From: CBDCFV01 sp965203835
GTDB lineage: Bacteria; Chloroflexota; Dehalococcoidia; Lucifugimonadales; UBA3495
Assembly: GCA_965203835.1 (NCBI GenBank)
Contig: OZ241919.1
Location: 4,030,001 to 4,094,000 of the forward strand
Length of the DNA: 64,000 nt
Reading direction: 5' to 3'
Part shown: piece after piece, positions 1 through 9,368 of the stretch
Layout of the letters: the number at the start of each line of letters is the position of its first letter
Numbering within the stretch: the first letter of the stretch is position 1
The notes under the pieces: generated by a model
Databases searched by the model: none
Told to the model about the DNA's origin: nothing
What the model saw: only the letters and a program-made list of their open reading frames with translations
Position numbers and translations under genes: made by a program

Positions 1-289
1 TGCGGCAGTCCGGTTAGCGGTGGATTGCGTTGCCACTGCGATGAGAGAACCTGGGATCAGACCAAGCGCTGCTAAGGTTGCAAATACGATTCGATGCTTA
101 GCCGGAGGTCGTATCGGACTTTTTGGTATCCCTTCTCGGAATTGGTGCCATTATATTGACTGCCCCATACCGTGGCAAGTTGCGCCGTTGCTGACCAAGC
201 TGCGGCCAGGGACATTGACGCCGGCCTGCTCGATGAGATGGATTGGTATTATAATGCCGTCACAAGCTTGCAATATTCAGGAGGTCAAC
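1..289. other. Upstream region without a supported gene
   Basis: The reading frame of the SMP-30 gene stays open backwards to about position 20, but the peptide it would add has no lactonase features and no ribosome binding site. A strong AGGAGGTCAAC site lies just before the ATG at 290. I see no other gene, RNA or repeat here. Confidence 0.5.
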
Positions 290-1195
290 ATGCCCATTGA
301 ACAGAATTCACCGGAAATGGACGACATCGTATCGGCCGGTCAAACCATAGAGCAGTTGGGTAGCGGGTACGGTGGAGCCCAGGGCCCGGCTGAAGGGCCG
401 CTGTGGTGGAAAGAGGGCGGGTACCTGCTATTCAGCGACATCCACAACGACCGTCGGATGAAGTGGGCCCCGGGTGAGGGCGTCAGCGTGTTTCAGGAGC
501 CGAACAACCGGGCCAACGGATTGACCCGTGACCTACAGGGACGGTTGGTCGCCTGTGAGCACGACAGCCGGCGGGTAACCCGGCAAGAGCCCGACGGGAG
601 CATCACGGTGGTATCCAACAGCTACCAAGGACGCCGCCTGAATCGGCCCAACGACGTGGTGGTCAAGTCGGATGGGTGCATTTACTTCACCGACCCGTGG
701 ACCAGCCCGCTGCCAGCCGAGCAGTGGGACTTGAGCTTCTCCGGCGTTTATCGAGTCACGCCGGATTTGGGTACGTTGACCCTGCTCATAGGAGACTTTG
801 TGGTCCCCAACGGCCTGGCGTTTTCCCCGGACGAAAGCATCCTGTACGTCAACGACTCTCGGCGCGGGCATATCCGGGCCTTCGACGTTCAACCCAATGG
901 TACGCTGGCCTTGGCTACCGATAGAGTCTTTGCCACGCTGACCGGGGAAAGGCCCGGAGTTCCCGACGGGATGAAGGTGGATGTGGACGGCAACGTTTAT
1001 TGCGGAGGTTCGGGCGGAGTATGGGTGCTGGACCCCAGCGGCAAGCATTTGGGGACCATAGTCCATGGGGAAGAGGCGTCCACCAACCTTGCGTTCGGCG
1101 GTGACGATTGGAAGACCATGTACATCACCACCCGAAACACACTGGTAAGCGTTGAATTGAAGAAGGCCGGTATCCCGGTGCCGGCGGAGGGCTAA
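290..1195 (+). CDS. SMP-30/gluconolactonase family sugar-lactone hydrolase
   Basis: This 301-residue protein reads as a six-bladed SMP-30/gluconolactonase beta-propeller, a family that hydrolyses sugar lactones and related esters using one divalent metal. Signatures in order are AEGPLWW near residue 33 (metal-ligand Glu), RPNDVVVKSDGCIYFTDP (Asn/Asp ligands), VPNGLAFSPDESILYVNDS (Asn and Asp ligands) and a late GVPDGMKVDVDGNVYC blade. There is no signal peptide, so it is probably cytoplasmic. The start at 290 is chosen because GGAGG sits seven bases upstream. It is monocistronic here. A second family member lies at 38369-39286. The substrate cannot be told from sequence. Confidence 0.88.
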   Translation: MPIEQNSPEMDDIVSAGQTIEQLGSGYGGAQGPAEGPLWWKEGGYLLFSDIHNDRRMKWAPGEGVSVFQEPNNRANGLTRDLQGRLVACEHDSRRVTRQEPDGSITVVSNSYQGRRLNRPNDVVVKSDGCIYFTDPWTSPLPAEQWDLSFSGVYRVTPDLGTLTLLIGDFVVPNGLAFSPDESILYVNDSRRGHIRAFDVQPNGTLALATDRVFATLTGERPGVPDGMKVDVDGNVYCGGSGGVWVLDPSGKHLGTIVHGEEASTNLAFGGDDWKTMYITTRNTLVSVELKKAGIPVPAEG

Positions 1196-1251
1196 GGGCT
1201 CTGAGCGCCTTGGAGAGCGCAGAGGGTCTTCAAACCTTACTCTGCGCTCTA

Positions 1252-1659
1252 CTACTCCACCAGGTCCTCTGGTGCAATACTGGCGGCAAGCAAAGCCCTG
1301 ATGCGGTTAAGGAAGGCTTCGGATCGTTCACAAGCTAAACGGGAGTCGGATTCGGAGAAAGTCCTTGTAACGTCGTAATCCGCGGTCCTTCGAAGGACTC
1401 CAAGGGAATTTATCTCGCGGCTCCAATGCCTTTCAACCAAGCCGGCAACTGCAATGCTCCTTCCGAATGCGTTCTTGACTCCCTCGTGAGTTCTTGCGTC
1501 GATGTCATACAGTTGTAGTGCCGCTTTGGCGCCGTGAAGGATAGCGTAGTAGGCTCGGGAAATTGCATCCGGGTAGAATCCTTCCCCTTGGCAGAGCCAT
1601 GCTGAGCCGATACATTCTTGTGCTCGCCGCCATTCTGCTATCGTCAACTCCTCACTCAT
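1252..1659 (-). CDS. HEPN domain protein (COG1895-like)
   Basis: This 135-residue all-helical protein matches HEPN proteins of the COG1895 type. The core helix SRAYYAILHGAKAAL (residues 34-48) is followed by ARTHEGVKNAFG, equivalent to the family's THSGV segment. HEPN proteins paired with minimal nucleotidyltransferases often act as toxin and antitoxin or as RNA-processing pairs. A clear catalytic Rx4-6H motif is not evident, so RNase activity is uncertain. The start codon overlaps the stop of the upstream nucleotidyltransferase gene by four bases (ATGA), which indicates translational coupling. Confidence 0.72.
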   Translation of the reverse strand: MSEELTIAEWRRAQECIGSAWLCQGEGFYPDAISRAYYAILHGAKAALQLYDIDARTHEGVKNAFGRSIAVAGLVERHWSREINSLGVLRRTADYDVTRTFSESDSRLACERSEAFLNRIRALLAASIAPEDLVE

Positions 1660-2207
1660 GCCACGCTTATGCCTTCATCCGCCACCATCCTATAGTCGAG
1701 TCCGCTCCGCCGCTTTTCCTCTGCCCACTCTGCGGTGGTGTAGACTGAGATTGAAGGGGCGACGTGAAAGCCGTCCAGATCTATGTCGTACCCCAGACAA
1801 TCGATTTCCTTCTTTTTTTCATAGTCTCCTTCGCGGATGATCACCAGCAGATTCATTGGGATTTCCAGGTCGTGGCGGCCACGGCTGTAACCCCGAGCAT
1901 ATAGGCCATAAACGAACATGTCTTCAACCAGTCCGGGGAAACGCTCGACCAGTTGTCGGCGGTATTCGTCCAGCCATCCTTGTTCGGCGACTGTAAGGTT
2001 CAGCAGGCCGTTGACGCCCCCCGGCAGACCCGTCAGCGAATATAGGTCTATCCTGTTGCTGGCCTTTTTGATAGAAATGGCGCACAGTTGGCCCTCGCCA
2101 TCCAAATCAAGCCGGGTGTTCTCATCCAGGTTACGAGTCTCGCCAATCCGAGCGGGGAAAAGCTCGATGTGAAGAATATCCGTATCTTGGAAGTACCTAA
2201 TCTTCAT
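1656..2207 (-). CDS. DUF2283 domain fused to a degenerate minimal nucleotidyltransferase
   Basis: Residues 1-50 of this 183-residue protein look like DUF2283 (MKIRYFQDTDILHIEL, then ETRNLDENTRLDLDGEGQL). The rest resembles an MNT-type nucleotidyltransferase (YGLYARGYSRGRHDLEIP, then NLLVII). The usual GS is GL here, and the DxD-type metal site is at best D-x-E, so transferase activity may be impaired or lost. ATG 2207 is preferred over an ATG at 2255 because GGAG lies five bases upstream of it and it coincides with the usual DUF2283 start. It is coupled to the HEPN gene, suggesting a two-gene toxin-antitoxin-like operon. The domain calls come from motif reading only. Confidence 0.62.
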   Translation of the reverse strand: MKIRYFQDTDILHIELFPARIGETRNLDENTRLDLDGEGQLCAISIKKASNRIDLYSLTGLPGGVNGLLNLTVAEQGWLDEYRRQLVERFPGLVEDMFVYGLYARGYSRGRHDLEIPMNLLVIIREGDYEKKKEIDCLGYDIDLDGFHVAPSISVYTTAEWAEEKRRSGLDYRMVADEGISVA

Positions 2208-2275
2208 GCTTGCTCCAAACAACCTGGAGACTCTCTTCTTCAGGTTCAGCATCACGTCGATTTTATCGGAGAAAC

Positions 2276-3226
2276 TTACGGCTCCGACAGTTCTTCCCGC
2301 TCGACCAAGTGAACCAGCCAGCCGCCCAGGCTGGCCGGGTGGATGAAGCCTATCTGGGCCATGCGGCTGCCGGGCCGTCCCACGGTGTCGATCATGGCAT
2401 ACTCCGACTCTTTCAGGGACGCCAGCAGCCCGTTGATGTCGCGGACTTTGAACGCTACGTGATGCAGGCCGGGGCCGCGGGCGTCGATAAACCGGCTTAT
2501 CACGCTGCGGTCCTGGCTGGTACTGCCTGGTTGGCCCCGCTCAACCTCGCCTCCGGTGTTTACGCCGATGTCCTGCAAAACCTCAAGGTCGCAGTCGCCG
2601 ATAGTTACGAAAGCGACTCGCAAGCCTCCAACCAACTGCGGTTGCCGTGCCCGGTGGGTAACGCCGTACTTGTCGGACGTGAAACTCTCGAACGTCTGCA
2701 TAATCTCGGCGTCGGTCTGGGTGCTTTCGACGGGCCAGCCGAACCCGTTCGAGAACACCTCCAATACCTTGGCGTTGTTCTCGCTGGCGACGCCGATGTG
2801 GTCGATTCGATCCACCATGTCCGATGCTGCGGCTGGCAATGACAAAGGTTCAGACAAGTAGGTCACGACGCCGCAGGTCACTTTGGGGTCCAACAACACT
2901 CGGCGCGTGCCGGCGATGCCTTCTTCCGGTTGACCGGACATCGTCGGCACACCTTTGGAGGCGGCTTCCGCAGTGGCGTTCTCCATGTTTGAAACGGATA
3001 CGGCAACGTGGTGTACCCCGGTCTTTTCGGCCCCTCCAACGAATTCGTCGCCCAATTCGAACAGGGCCACCGCAGTCTTTCCCACCGGGAACACCGGCGC
3101 CCGCCGGCCAGTCGGCCCGACGGTGCATTCGGTCTTCCGCAACCGGAAGTGGGTCTCCAGCGTGGATGCAACCGAGTCTACATCCCTCACTGCGACGCTG
3201 AGGTATGCCAAGCCATCCCCAATCAT
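2276..3226 (-). CDS. Two-domain VOC family protein (glyoxalase/epimerase-like)
   Basis: This protein of about 316 residues contains two vicinal-oxygen-chelate modules. The first spans roughly residues 3-125 (GVHHVAVSVSNME) and the second roughly 140-310 (RIDHIGVASENN, then GPGLHHVAFKVRDI), as in methylmalonyl-CoA epimerases and 4-hydroxyphenylpyruvate-dioxygenase-like proteins. The histidines in the HHVAV/HHVAF and DHIGVA segments and late glutamates are the likely metal ligands. ATG 3226 has GGAGGA seven bases upstream. A GTG at 3256 would overlap the preceding stop but has no ribosome binding site. It follows the FAD/Fe-S oxidoreductase gene and is probably co-transcribed, so it may process that enzyme's product. 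Substrate unknown. Confidence 0.75.
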   Translation of the reverse strand: MIGDGLAYLSVAVRDVDSVASTLETHFRLRKTECTVGPTGRRAPVFPVGKTAVALFELGDEFVGGAEKTGVHHVAVSVSNMENATAEAASKGVPTMSGQPEEGIAGTRRVLLDPKVTCGVVTYLSEPLSLPAAASDMVDRIDHIGVASENNAKVLEVFSNGFGWPVESTQTDAEIMQTFESFTSDKYGVTHRARQPQLVGGLRVAFVTIGDCDLEVLQDIGVNTGGEVERGQPGSTSQDRSVISRFIDARGPGLHHVAFKVRDINGLLASLKESEYAMIDTVGRPGSRMAQIGFIHPASLGGWLVHLVEREELSEP

Positions 3227-3252
3227 AGAACGTTCCTCCGGCTGCGGTCCCG

Positions 3253-6174
3253 TCACTCCAGGCTGTCCCGCAACATCTGTACAAGGTGGCGAGCCGGGCG
3301 TCCGGTGCCGTCCTGTATCTGCTGACGGCAGGACATGCCCATGACGGCGACTTGCCAGTCACCGCCCTTAGCGTTCACGGCCGGGAAGAGGGCCTGGCCG
3401 CCGATGGTCATTGAAATATCGTAGTGTTCCTTCTCGAAGCCGAAGGAGCCGGCCATGCCGCAGCATCCAGCGTTGACCAATTCCACCTCGTTCCCCGGGG
3501 GCAGTCTCAATGCCGCCAGAGAACTCGCGGTGCCCGTCAACGCCTTCTGGTGACAGTGGCCGTGGAACAGCACCTTCTGAGGCTCGTTTTTGAATTGGAG
3601 CTTCAACTGTCCCTCCTCGTGGAGTTTGACCAGGAACTCGTCGATCAGATAGCTGTGCGCCGCTACCGTGCGTGATTTGTCGTCGTTGAGCAGGTCGGGG
3701 TATTCGTCCCGGAAGGTGAGCAAGCAACTGGGTTCGCACCCGACGATGGGTATGCCCTGCTCGGCGTAGGCGTGGAGCGATTCGACGTTGGCCCTTGCGT
3801 TTGCCATAACGTCATTCATCATGCCCTTGGAAAGCATAGGGCGCCCGCAGCACCCCGCGTTGGCCAGCGTAACCCGAAGCCCCGCCGCCTCCAGCAACTC
3901 TACAGCGGCTTTGCCCACTTCCGGGAAGTTGTAATTCATGGATGTGTCGTTGAACAAGACCACCGACCTGACTTGTTGCGACGCCTCTCCGGCTTGGCCG
4001 CGATTTCGACGCTGGCGGGTATCGAACCACTTGGCCAGCGTCTCCCGGGCGAAGTGGGGCAGGGGCCGGTCCGGATGCAGCCCCAGCAAGGCGCTGCCCA
4101 GGGCTTTGCTCAAGGGGTTGTGCACCATCCAGTTTGAGATGGGTGCGAATCGGCTGCCCCAGCGGTTCATCCGCTCGATGTTCCCGAATATGGAACTGCG
4201 GAGGTCCCGGCGGTTGGTCTTGTAGTAATTGTCGAGGAATTCGTACTTCAGCTTGGCCATGTCCACGCCGGAGTCGCACTCCGCTTTGCAGCCTTTGCAC
4301 TCCAAGCACAGGTCCAGCGCCTCGTACAGGCGGCGTCCCGTCATGGTCCCTTCAGGCAAACGGCCCGACATCGCGGCGCGCAGCAGGTTGGCCCTGCCCC
4401 GTGTTGAATGTTCTTCGTCGCGGGTGGCAATGAAAGAGGGGCACATGGTGCCGTCCAGCTTGCGGCAGGCTCCCATCCCGTTGCACATCTCTACGGCCCC
4501 GGCATAGTTGGTATCGATGGAGAAGTCCAGGGTGGTCGAGATGGACGCGGCGTTGTACGCAGTCCCGTACCGCAGGTTCTCTGTCATGGGCGGGCAGTTG
4601 ATGATTTTCCCAGGGTTCATTATGCCTTGGGGGTCGAAAGTGTCCTTCAAATTGCCGAAGGCTTCGTATACTTGCGGACCGAACATCTTTTCGGTCCATA
4701 CCCCGCGCACGATGCCGTCCCCGTGTTCGCCGCTCAGAGAGCCGCCGAACTCCTTAACCAAGTCGCTGATTTCATCGGCGATGGATACCATCCTGGCGAC
4801 GCCCTCAGCGTCCTTCAAGCTGACCAGTGGGCGTATGTGCAAACAGCCGACACTGGCATGGCCGTAGTAGGCAGCCTCCGTGTCGTGGTTCCTCACGATT
4901 TCGTCGAACCGTCGCACGAACGGACCGAGCTTTTCAGGGTCAACCGCGGTGTCTTCTACGAACGGGAGGGGCTTGGCATCGCCGTGGATGCTCATCAACA
5001 GCCCCAAGCCGGCTTTGCGAATGTTCCAGACACTGTTCTGGCCCGCCCGGTCCAGCAGGTTGACACAGGCGTAGGCCAGCCGTTTGGACTCCATGTCCTG
5101 CTTGAGCGCTTCCAGCTTGGCTGCAAGCTCAGCCTCCGACTCGCCGTAGAACTCGACGGCCAACAGCGCCCCAGGGTCGCCCTCGATGAACGACATGCCG
5201 CCCGAATGGCCTAGCGACTCTCTGGAGCGGTCCAGAAGAATCTTGTCCATTACCTCAATAGACGATGGGCCGTGCTTCAGTATCTCGGCTATGGCCTCGC
5301 TGGACTGGACGATGTCGGTGTGGTGCAGTACCGACAGGGCAGTCATTTTGGGCCTTGGCACCAGGTTTAGCTTTGCCTCGGTCACCACGCACAGGGTGCC
5401 TTCCGATCCGACTACCATCCTGGTCATGTTGAACGGGTCGTCAACCAGAAACTCGTCCAGGTTGTATCCACTGACCCGCCTCATGATGTCCGGGTAAGTC
5501 GCCCGTATCTCCGCCATGTTCTCTTGGGCTATGCGCCTGACGCCCCGGTAGATGTCCGACTCCAAGCCACGGCCGCTCAACTTCGCTTCCAGTTCGTGGG
5601 GTTGCAACGGGCGGAAGTACGTCTGCGTCCCGTCAGCCAGCACCACGTCCAGCTCTTTCACATGGTCAAGGGTCTTGCCGTAGATTACCGAGTGGGCGCC
5701 GCAGGTGTTGTTGCCGATGCCCCCGCCGACGCAGGCGCGGTTGGAAGTAGTGGGGTCGGGGGCGTACTGCAAGCCGTAGGACGCCAGTTGACGGTTGAGC
5801 TGGTCCAGGATGATCCCCGGTTGCACCCGCACCCAACTTTCCTCCGCGTTGACTTCCAGGACCTGGTTCATGTATTTGCTGAAGTCCATCACGATGGCGT
5901 GATTGACCGTCTGCCCGGCCAGGCTGGTGCCGCCTGCCCTTGGAAGCACCGGCACGTTGCTTTCGCGGGCCACCTCCATTACAGCCAGGACGTCGTCCGC
6001 CGTCCGGGGTATAACCACGCCCACCGGCTCCATCTGGTAAATGCTGGCGTCGGTGCTGTACAGCACCCTGGAAAAGGCGTCGAACCGGATCTCTCCCGAT
6101 ACTCGTTGCCGCAGGGCTTGGGCCAGTTCCTCCCGCTCTCTGCCCCGGACTCGTTCCGCCGTTGTCGTAGCCAT
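3253..6174 (-). CDS. FAD-linked oxidoreductase fused to Fe-S/CCG module (GlcD-GlcF / D-lactate dehydrogenase type)
   Basis: This 973-residue fusion resembles YdiJ-like 2-hydroxyacid dehydrogenases. An N-terminal VAO-type FAD domain (PRAGGTSLAGQ near residue 82, then GGGIGNNTCGAHS near 152) leads into a FAD-oxidase C-terminal domain ending near GEHGDGIVRG. Two 4Fe-4S cysteine clusters follow (CNGMGACRKLDGTMCPS near 562, CLECKGCKAECDSG near 622). Two CCG modules close the protein (NAGCCGRPM near 770, NAGCCGMAGSFGFE near 902, with GCEPSC and HGHCHQKA between them). It should oxidise a 2-hydroxyacid and pass electrons through Fe-S centres to a quinone or cytochrome acceptor. The VOC gene follows directly. 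The exact hydroxyacid is unknown. Confidence 0.88.
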   Translation of the reverse strand: MATTTAERVRGREREELAQALRQRVSGEIRFDAFSRVLYSTDASIYQMEPVGVVIPRTADDVLAVMEVARESNVPVLPRAGGTSLAGQTVNHAIVMDFSKYMNQVLEVNAEESWVRVQPGIILDQLNRQLASYGLQYAPDPTTSNRACVGGGIGNNTCGAHSVIYGKTLDHVKELDVVLADGTQTYFRPLQPHELEAKLSGRGLESDIYRGVRRIAQENMAEIRATYPDIMRRVSGYNLDEFLVDDPFNMTRMVVGSEGTLCVVTEAKLNLVPRPKMTALSVLHHTDIVQSSEAIAEILKHGPSSIEVMDKILLDRSRESLGHSGGMSFIEGDPGALLAVEFYGESEAELAAKLEALKQDMESKRLAYACVNLLDRAGQNSVWNIRKAGLGLLMSIHGDAKPLPFVEDTAVDPEKLGPFVRRFDEIVRNHDTEAAYYGHASVGCLHIRPLVSLKDAEGVARMVSIADEISDLVKEFGGSLSGEHGDGIVRGVWTEKMFGPQVYEAFGNLKDTFDPQGIMNPGKIINCPPMTENLRYGTAYNAASISTTLDFSIDTNYAGAVEMCNGMGACRKLDGTMCPSFIATRDEEHSTRGRANLLRAAMSGRLPEGTMTGRRLYEALDLCLECKGCKAECDSGVDMAKLKYEFLDNYYKTNRRDLRSSIFGNIERMNRWGSRFAPISNWMVHNPLSKALGSALLGLHPDRPLPHFARETLAKWFDTRQRRNRGQAGEASQQVRSVVLFNDTSMNYNFPEVGKAAVELLEAAGLRVTLANAGCCGRPMLSKGMMNDVMANARANVESLHAYAEQGIPIVGCEPSCLLTFRDEYPDLLNDDKSRTVAAHSYLIDEFLVKLHEEGQLKLQFKNEPQKVLFHGHCHQKALTGTASSLAALRLPPGNEVELVNAGCCGMAGSFGFEKEHYDISMTIGGQALFPAVNAKGGDWQVAVMGMSCRQQIQDGTGRPARHLVQMLRDSLE

Positions 6175-6417
6175 CTCGCGTCCCCTTTGTTGGTAGCTGG
6201 TATCGGTCAGCTTAACCTAAACAGGAATGCCCTTCAACCGGCGTTCGGACGTGTGATCGTCCGTCCCATCTTGAGGTCTCTCAACCTCTGCCCGCCCATG
6301 CCCGCTCACTGACATTTGCTCCCTTCCAACTCCCGCGGTACTGCCTTATCATAGTCTTAGCCTCATTCCGTGCCGCCTCGATCAAGGGACTCGAAACAGG
6401 AATAGAAGGAAAGTTCA

Positions 6418-6798
6418 ATGGGAGCTACTTACGTAACGGTTACCATCCGCAACCTCGCTGAACCTGAAAAAACATGGGATGGACTATTCCTCGTCGACAC
6501 GGGTGCGACGGATTGCTTGGTGCCCCGTAAGCATCTCGAATCCATAGGCTTGACGCCCAAAAGCCAAAGAATATATGGCCTTGCGGACGGGAACGAAATC
6601 AAAATGGATATAACAACCGGCGACATTGAATTCATGGGAGAAGTGGTTGGTGGGACAATCGTAATGGGAGAGGCTAATGCCGAGCCGCTGCTTGGCGTAA
6701 CTGCCCTGGAATCTGTAGGAATCGATGTTGACCCCCACAACCAGACATTAAAGAGACTTCCGTCGGTGCGTCTCAGGGGATTTCGCCCGACTTTGTAA
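6418..6798 (+). CDS. Retropepsin-like aspartic protease, clan AA
   Basis: This 126-residue protein carries one retropepsin half-domain with the active-site signature FLVDTGATDCLVP at residues 25-37, followed by a flap-like region and PLLGVTALESVGIDVD, the typical C-terminal hydrophobic motif. Such single-domain clan AA proteins must dimerise to build a site from two DTG/DTGA triplets. No signal peptide is present. A GGAAAG element precedes the ATG. It stands alone, on the opposite strand to its left neighbour. The fold is convincing; substrate and role are unknown. Confidence 0.75.
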   Translation: MGATYVTVTIRNLAEPEKTWDGLFLVDTGATDCLVPRKHLESIGLTPKSQRIYGLADGNEIKMDITTGDIEFMGEVVGGTIVMGEANAEPLLGVTALESVGIDVDPHNQTLKRLPSVRLRGFRPTL

Positions 6799-7034
6799 AT
6801 TAACGGAAGTCCATTTGCCGAGGCGATGATTTTCCTTGTGCTTTGCCGGTGACTCTGGCGAAACAGCGGAAAAGACTGTCATACACTCGTTGACCGGCAT
6901 TCATCGACCCGGTTTAAACTTTAGGGAAGCTTTTGACCTCCGGTCGGATGGATTGTTCCTTCGGTCGTCGGCTCAAGAAGCAGAGAATATTCTTAACGTA
7001 AACGTGTTCAACACGTCAGGAGAAATGTATCGCG

Positions 7035-7811
7035 ATGCCGGAAGTCACCTCTCACGCCCCGGGAACTCCATCATGGCCCGAACTGGGCACTACCGACGCT
7101 AAGTCGGCGATGACCTTCTATCACGCCATCTTCGGCTGGGAGGACGACCCTCAGCCCATGGGAGAAAACTGGTTTTACCACTTGCAGAAACTCAACGGCT
7201 TGGAAGCCGCCGCTATCTACGAGCAGGGTGAAGAGGAACGTACCCGCCGTGTACCGCCTCACTGGAACACCTACTTCACAGTTGAGGATGTAGATGCAGT
7301 AGTAGAGAAGGCCGGACAGGCCGGAGGCTCATTGCTCCATGGTCCGATGGATGTCTTTGAAGCTGGAAGAATGGCCGTGCTTCAGGACCCCCAGGGCGCG
7401 ATGTTCCTGGTATGGAAGCCAAAGCAACACATAGGTTGCAGGGTGAAACAGGAAGCCGGAGCCATGATCTGGAACGAGTTGGTTACGTCCGACTCGGCCG
7501 CTGCTATTGAGTTCTACCACAGCGTTTTGGGAACGGAGCGCGGCATCACCATGGGGCCGATGGACTATACTCTGCTCCGCGCCGGAGGTACCGAGGTGGC
7601 GGGTGTGTTGCAGATTACTGAAGACATGGGCCCGATTCCTCCCCACTGGTCGATTTATTTCGGAGTCGACGACGTGGACGAAATTGTGACCAAGGCCCAG
7701 TCTCTGGGAGCAGACGTGTATGTCCCGCCAACCGATATACCTGAAATTGGTCGTTTCGCGTGTCTTGCAGATCCTCAAGGCGCCGATTTTAACGTATTCA
7801 AGGGAGCCTGA
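7035..7811 (+). CDS. Two-domain VOC family protein (CFP-30/27-like)
   Basis: This 258-residue protein contains two VOC modules. The first (GTPSWPELGTTD, then FYHAIFGWE) spans residues 9-125 and the second (AGAMIWNELVTSD, then FYHSVLG) 137-258. WxEL plus FYxxxxGW and FxVxDVDAVVxKA repeats are typical of the actinobacterial CFP-30/glyoxalase-like proteins. Both halves end with a DPQGA segment. The family has no single reaction. AGGAG lies 12 bases upstream of the start, a long but usable spacing. It is monocistronic and convergent with crcB. Confidence 0.8.
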   Translation: MPEVTSHAPGTPSWPELGTTDAKSAMTFYHAIFGWEDDPQPMGENWFYHLQKLNGLEAAAIYEQGEEERTRRVPPHWNTYFTVEDVDAVVEKAGQAGGSLLHGPMDVFEAGRMAVLQDPQGAMFLVWKPKQHIGCRVKQEAGAMIWNELVTSDSAAAIEFYHSVLGTERGITMGPMDYTLLRAGGTEVAGVLQITEDMGPIPPHWSIYFGVDDVDEIVTKAQSLGADVYVPPTDIPEIGRFACLADPQGADFNVFKGA

Positions 7812-7861
7812 CGCGCTGCGGGGGACGGCGGTCTGGCCGTATAAGTAAATTCCGGTCCTCG

Positions 7862-8245
7862 TTAGATAACCCCCAGCCGGTACCCGGCCCAAACGGCGCC
7901 CAAACCCAAGCAGACCTGGAGTGCGACATTCGCGATGGCTTGGGCAAGGGCGCCGTCCCGCATCAGGTTGAACGTATCGAATCCAAATGCCGAGAACGTC
8001 GTAAACCCGCCCAAAAACCCCACGAACAGCAGTGCACGAGTGCCGCCGATGGGATTGAACCAGCCGTGGGACGCGGCCAGCCCGCCCAGCAGCCCTATAA
8101 TGAAACATCCGGCTACGTTGACCGCAAGTACACCATAAGGAAATCCGGCCGGAGACGCCAACAGTTGTTGTATCTCCCGGTTCACAATATACCTCAGGAC
8201 CGAGCCGGCGAAGCCGCCCGCGCCTACCAGCAGTATTGTTGTCAT
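7862..8245 (-). CDS. crcB: Fluoride ion channel CrcB/Fluc
   Basis: This 127-residue membrane protein has four predicted hydrophobic segments and the Fluc hallmarks: GGFAGSVLRY near the N terminus, GVLAVNVAGCFIIG (conserved Asn) in helix 2, and GFLGGFTTFSAFGFDT containing the phenylalanine-box and central sodium-site residues in helix 3. Fluc channels work as dual-topology dimers that expel fluoride. ATG 8245 is chosen because GGAGG lies seven bases upstream; an earlier in-frame ATG adds 34 residues unlike the family. It is divergent from nudC. I could not fit a fluoride riboswitch in front of it. A fluoroacetate-dehalogenase-like gene lies 16 kb away. Confidence 0.92.
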   Translation of the reverse strand: MTTILLVGAGGFAGSVLRYIVNREIQQLLASPAGFPYGVLAVNVAGCFIIGLLGGLAASHGWFNPIGGTRALLFVGFLGGFTTFSAFGFDTFNLMRDGALAQAIANVALQVCLGLGAVWAGYRLGVI

Positions 8246-8389
8246 AGTATTATCCTCCCAACGCTGCCGCGCATTGTATATGCTGCTGCCTGCCGGCCAT
8301 AGTGGACTAATCCAGGAATACATACCACAATAGGCCAGGTAGCTCATCAGAGGCTTGTACCTGCGTTAAATCCATCATCGGACGAGTAT

Positions 8390-9325
8390 ATGAACCAGAA
8401 TATTGATATTCCCCATGTGTACTCAGCCAATCCACTTGACCGGGGCGAAAGGGAACGCCGCGACGAGGAGTGGATCAAGCGAGCGGCCAAAGACCCGGCA
8501 AGTAAACTGTTGCCCATGAAGGACCTCAACGTGCCCATCGCCCCCGCTCCCAACTTGGCGCTTACATGGCTTGACGCTCAGGAACTGGAGCGGCTCGGTG
8601 TGGAGACGGAGCCGATATTGCTCGGCCTGCTCGATGGCGCGGCCCACTTCGTTGTGGATATATCCGGCAACGAGCAGGCAGCCTCGGAACTTCAAGACCG
8701 GGGGTTGTTGACTTTCGAGGATGCAAGGTCGGCTACCGAGTACGTCAGCGGTCCCGAATCGGGCATCATTGCCCAAGCCCGGGCCCAGTTGAGTTGGCAC
8801 AACCGCCACGGCTTCTGTTCTGTGTGCGGCCATCCCACCTACATCGCCAGGGGCGGGCAGGTGCGCCGCTGCCCAGAGTGCAATACCGAGCACTATCCCC
8901 GGACCGACCCCGTTGTCATCACCGTCGTGCACGACGGTGACCGTTGCTTGCTGGGCCAGTCCCGCGGTCGCTTGGTACAGATGAGAAGGTACTCCGCCTT
9001 GGCCGGTTTCATGGACCAAGGAGAGTCTATCGAAGAGGCAGTTGCACGGGAGATTATGGAGGAAGCGGGAATACAAGTTGGTGCAGTCCGCTATCACTCT
9101 TCCCAGCCTTGGCCGTTTCCGTCTTCTTTGATGATCGGTTGCCATGCCGACGCGGCAACCACTGAGATTGCCATGGACCGGGAAGAGATGGCAGACGTTC
9201 AATGGTTTGACCGGCGTGAGGTCTTGCTGGCTTTGGAGGAGAAGAGCGGCGTATTGGCCATACCCGCCTCAATCGCCATTGCATATCACCTCATCAAGGC
9301 TTGGGCCTTCGGCGAAGTGGGATAG
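8390..9325 (+). CDS. nudC: NAD+ diphosphatase (NudC)
   Basis: This 311-residue protein has the NudC architecture. A variable N-terminal domain is followed by a four-cysteine zinc ribbon (FCSVCGHPT, then RRCPECN; residues ~143-166), a Nudix box GFMDQGESIEEAVAREIMEEAGI near residue 205 with the invariant REIMEEAG core, and the NudC-specific SQPWPFPSSLM motif. NudC cleaves NAD(H) to NMN(H) and AMP and can remove NAD caps from RNA. The start at 8390 has no strong ribosome binding site. The K+ channel gene follows 43 bases downstream. Confidence 0.92.
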   Translation: MNQNIDIPHVYSANPLDRGERERRDEEWIKRAAKDPASKLLPMKDLNVPIAPAPNLALTWLDAQELERLGVETEPILLGLLDGAAHFVVDISGNEQAASELQDRGLLTFEDARSATEYVSGPESGIIAQARAQLSWHNRHGFCSVCGHPTYIARGGQVRRCPECNTEHYPRTDPVVITVVHDGDRCLLGQSRGRLVQMRRYSALAGFMDQGESIEEAVAREIMEEAGIQVGAVRYHSSQPWPFPSSLMIGCHADAATTEIAMDREEMADVQWFDRREVLLALEEKSGVLAIPASIAIAYHLIKAWAFGEVG

Positions 9326-9368
9326 GCGGCGTTGATGTGGACCAGGCGGTATTGGACGAGCGTCTGCC

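Noticed and set aside
8330..8380. Possible fluoride riboswitch upstream of crcB (minus strand contains CGATGATGG and CTGATGAGCTACC)
   Set aside because: The GATG and CTGATGA pieces recall the crcB motif, but I could not form the required P1 helix or the pseudoknot pairs, and the spacing is wrong.
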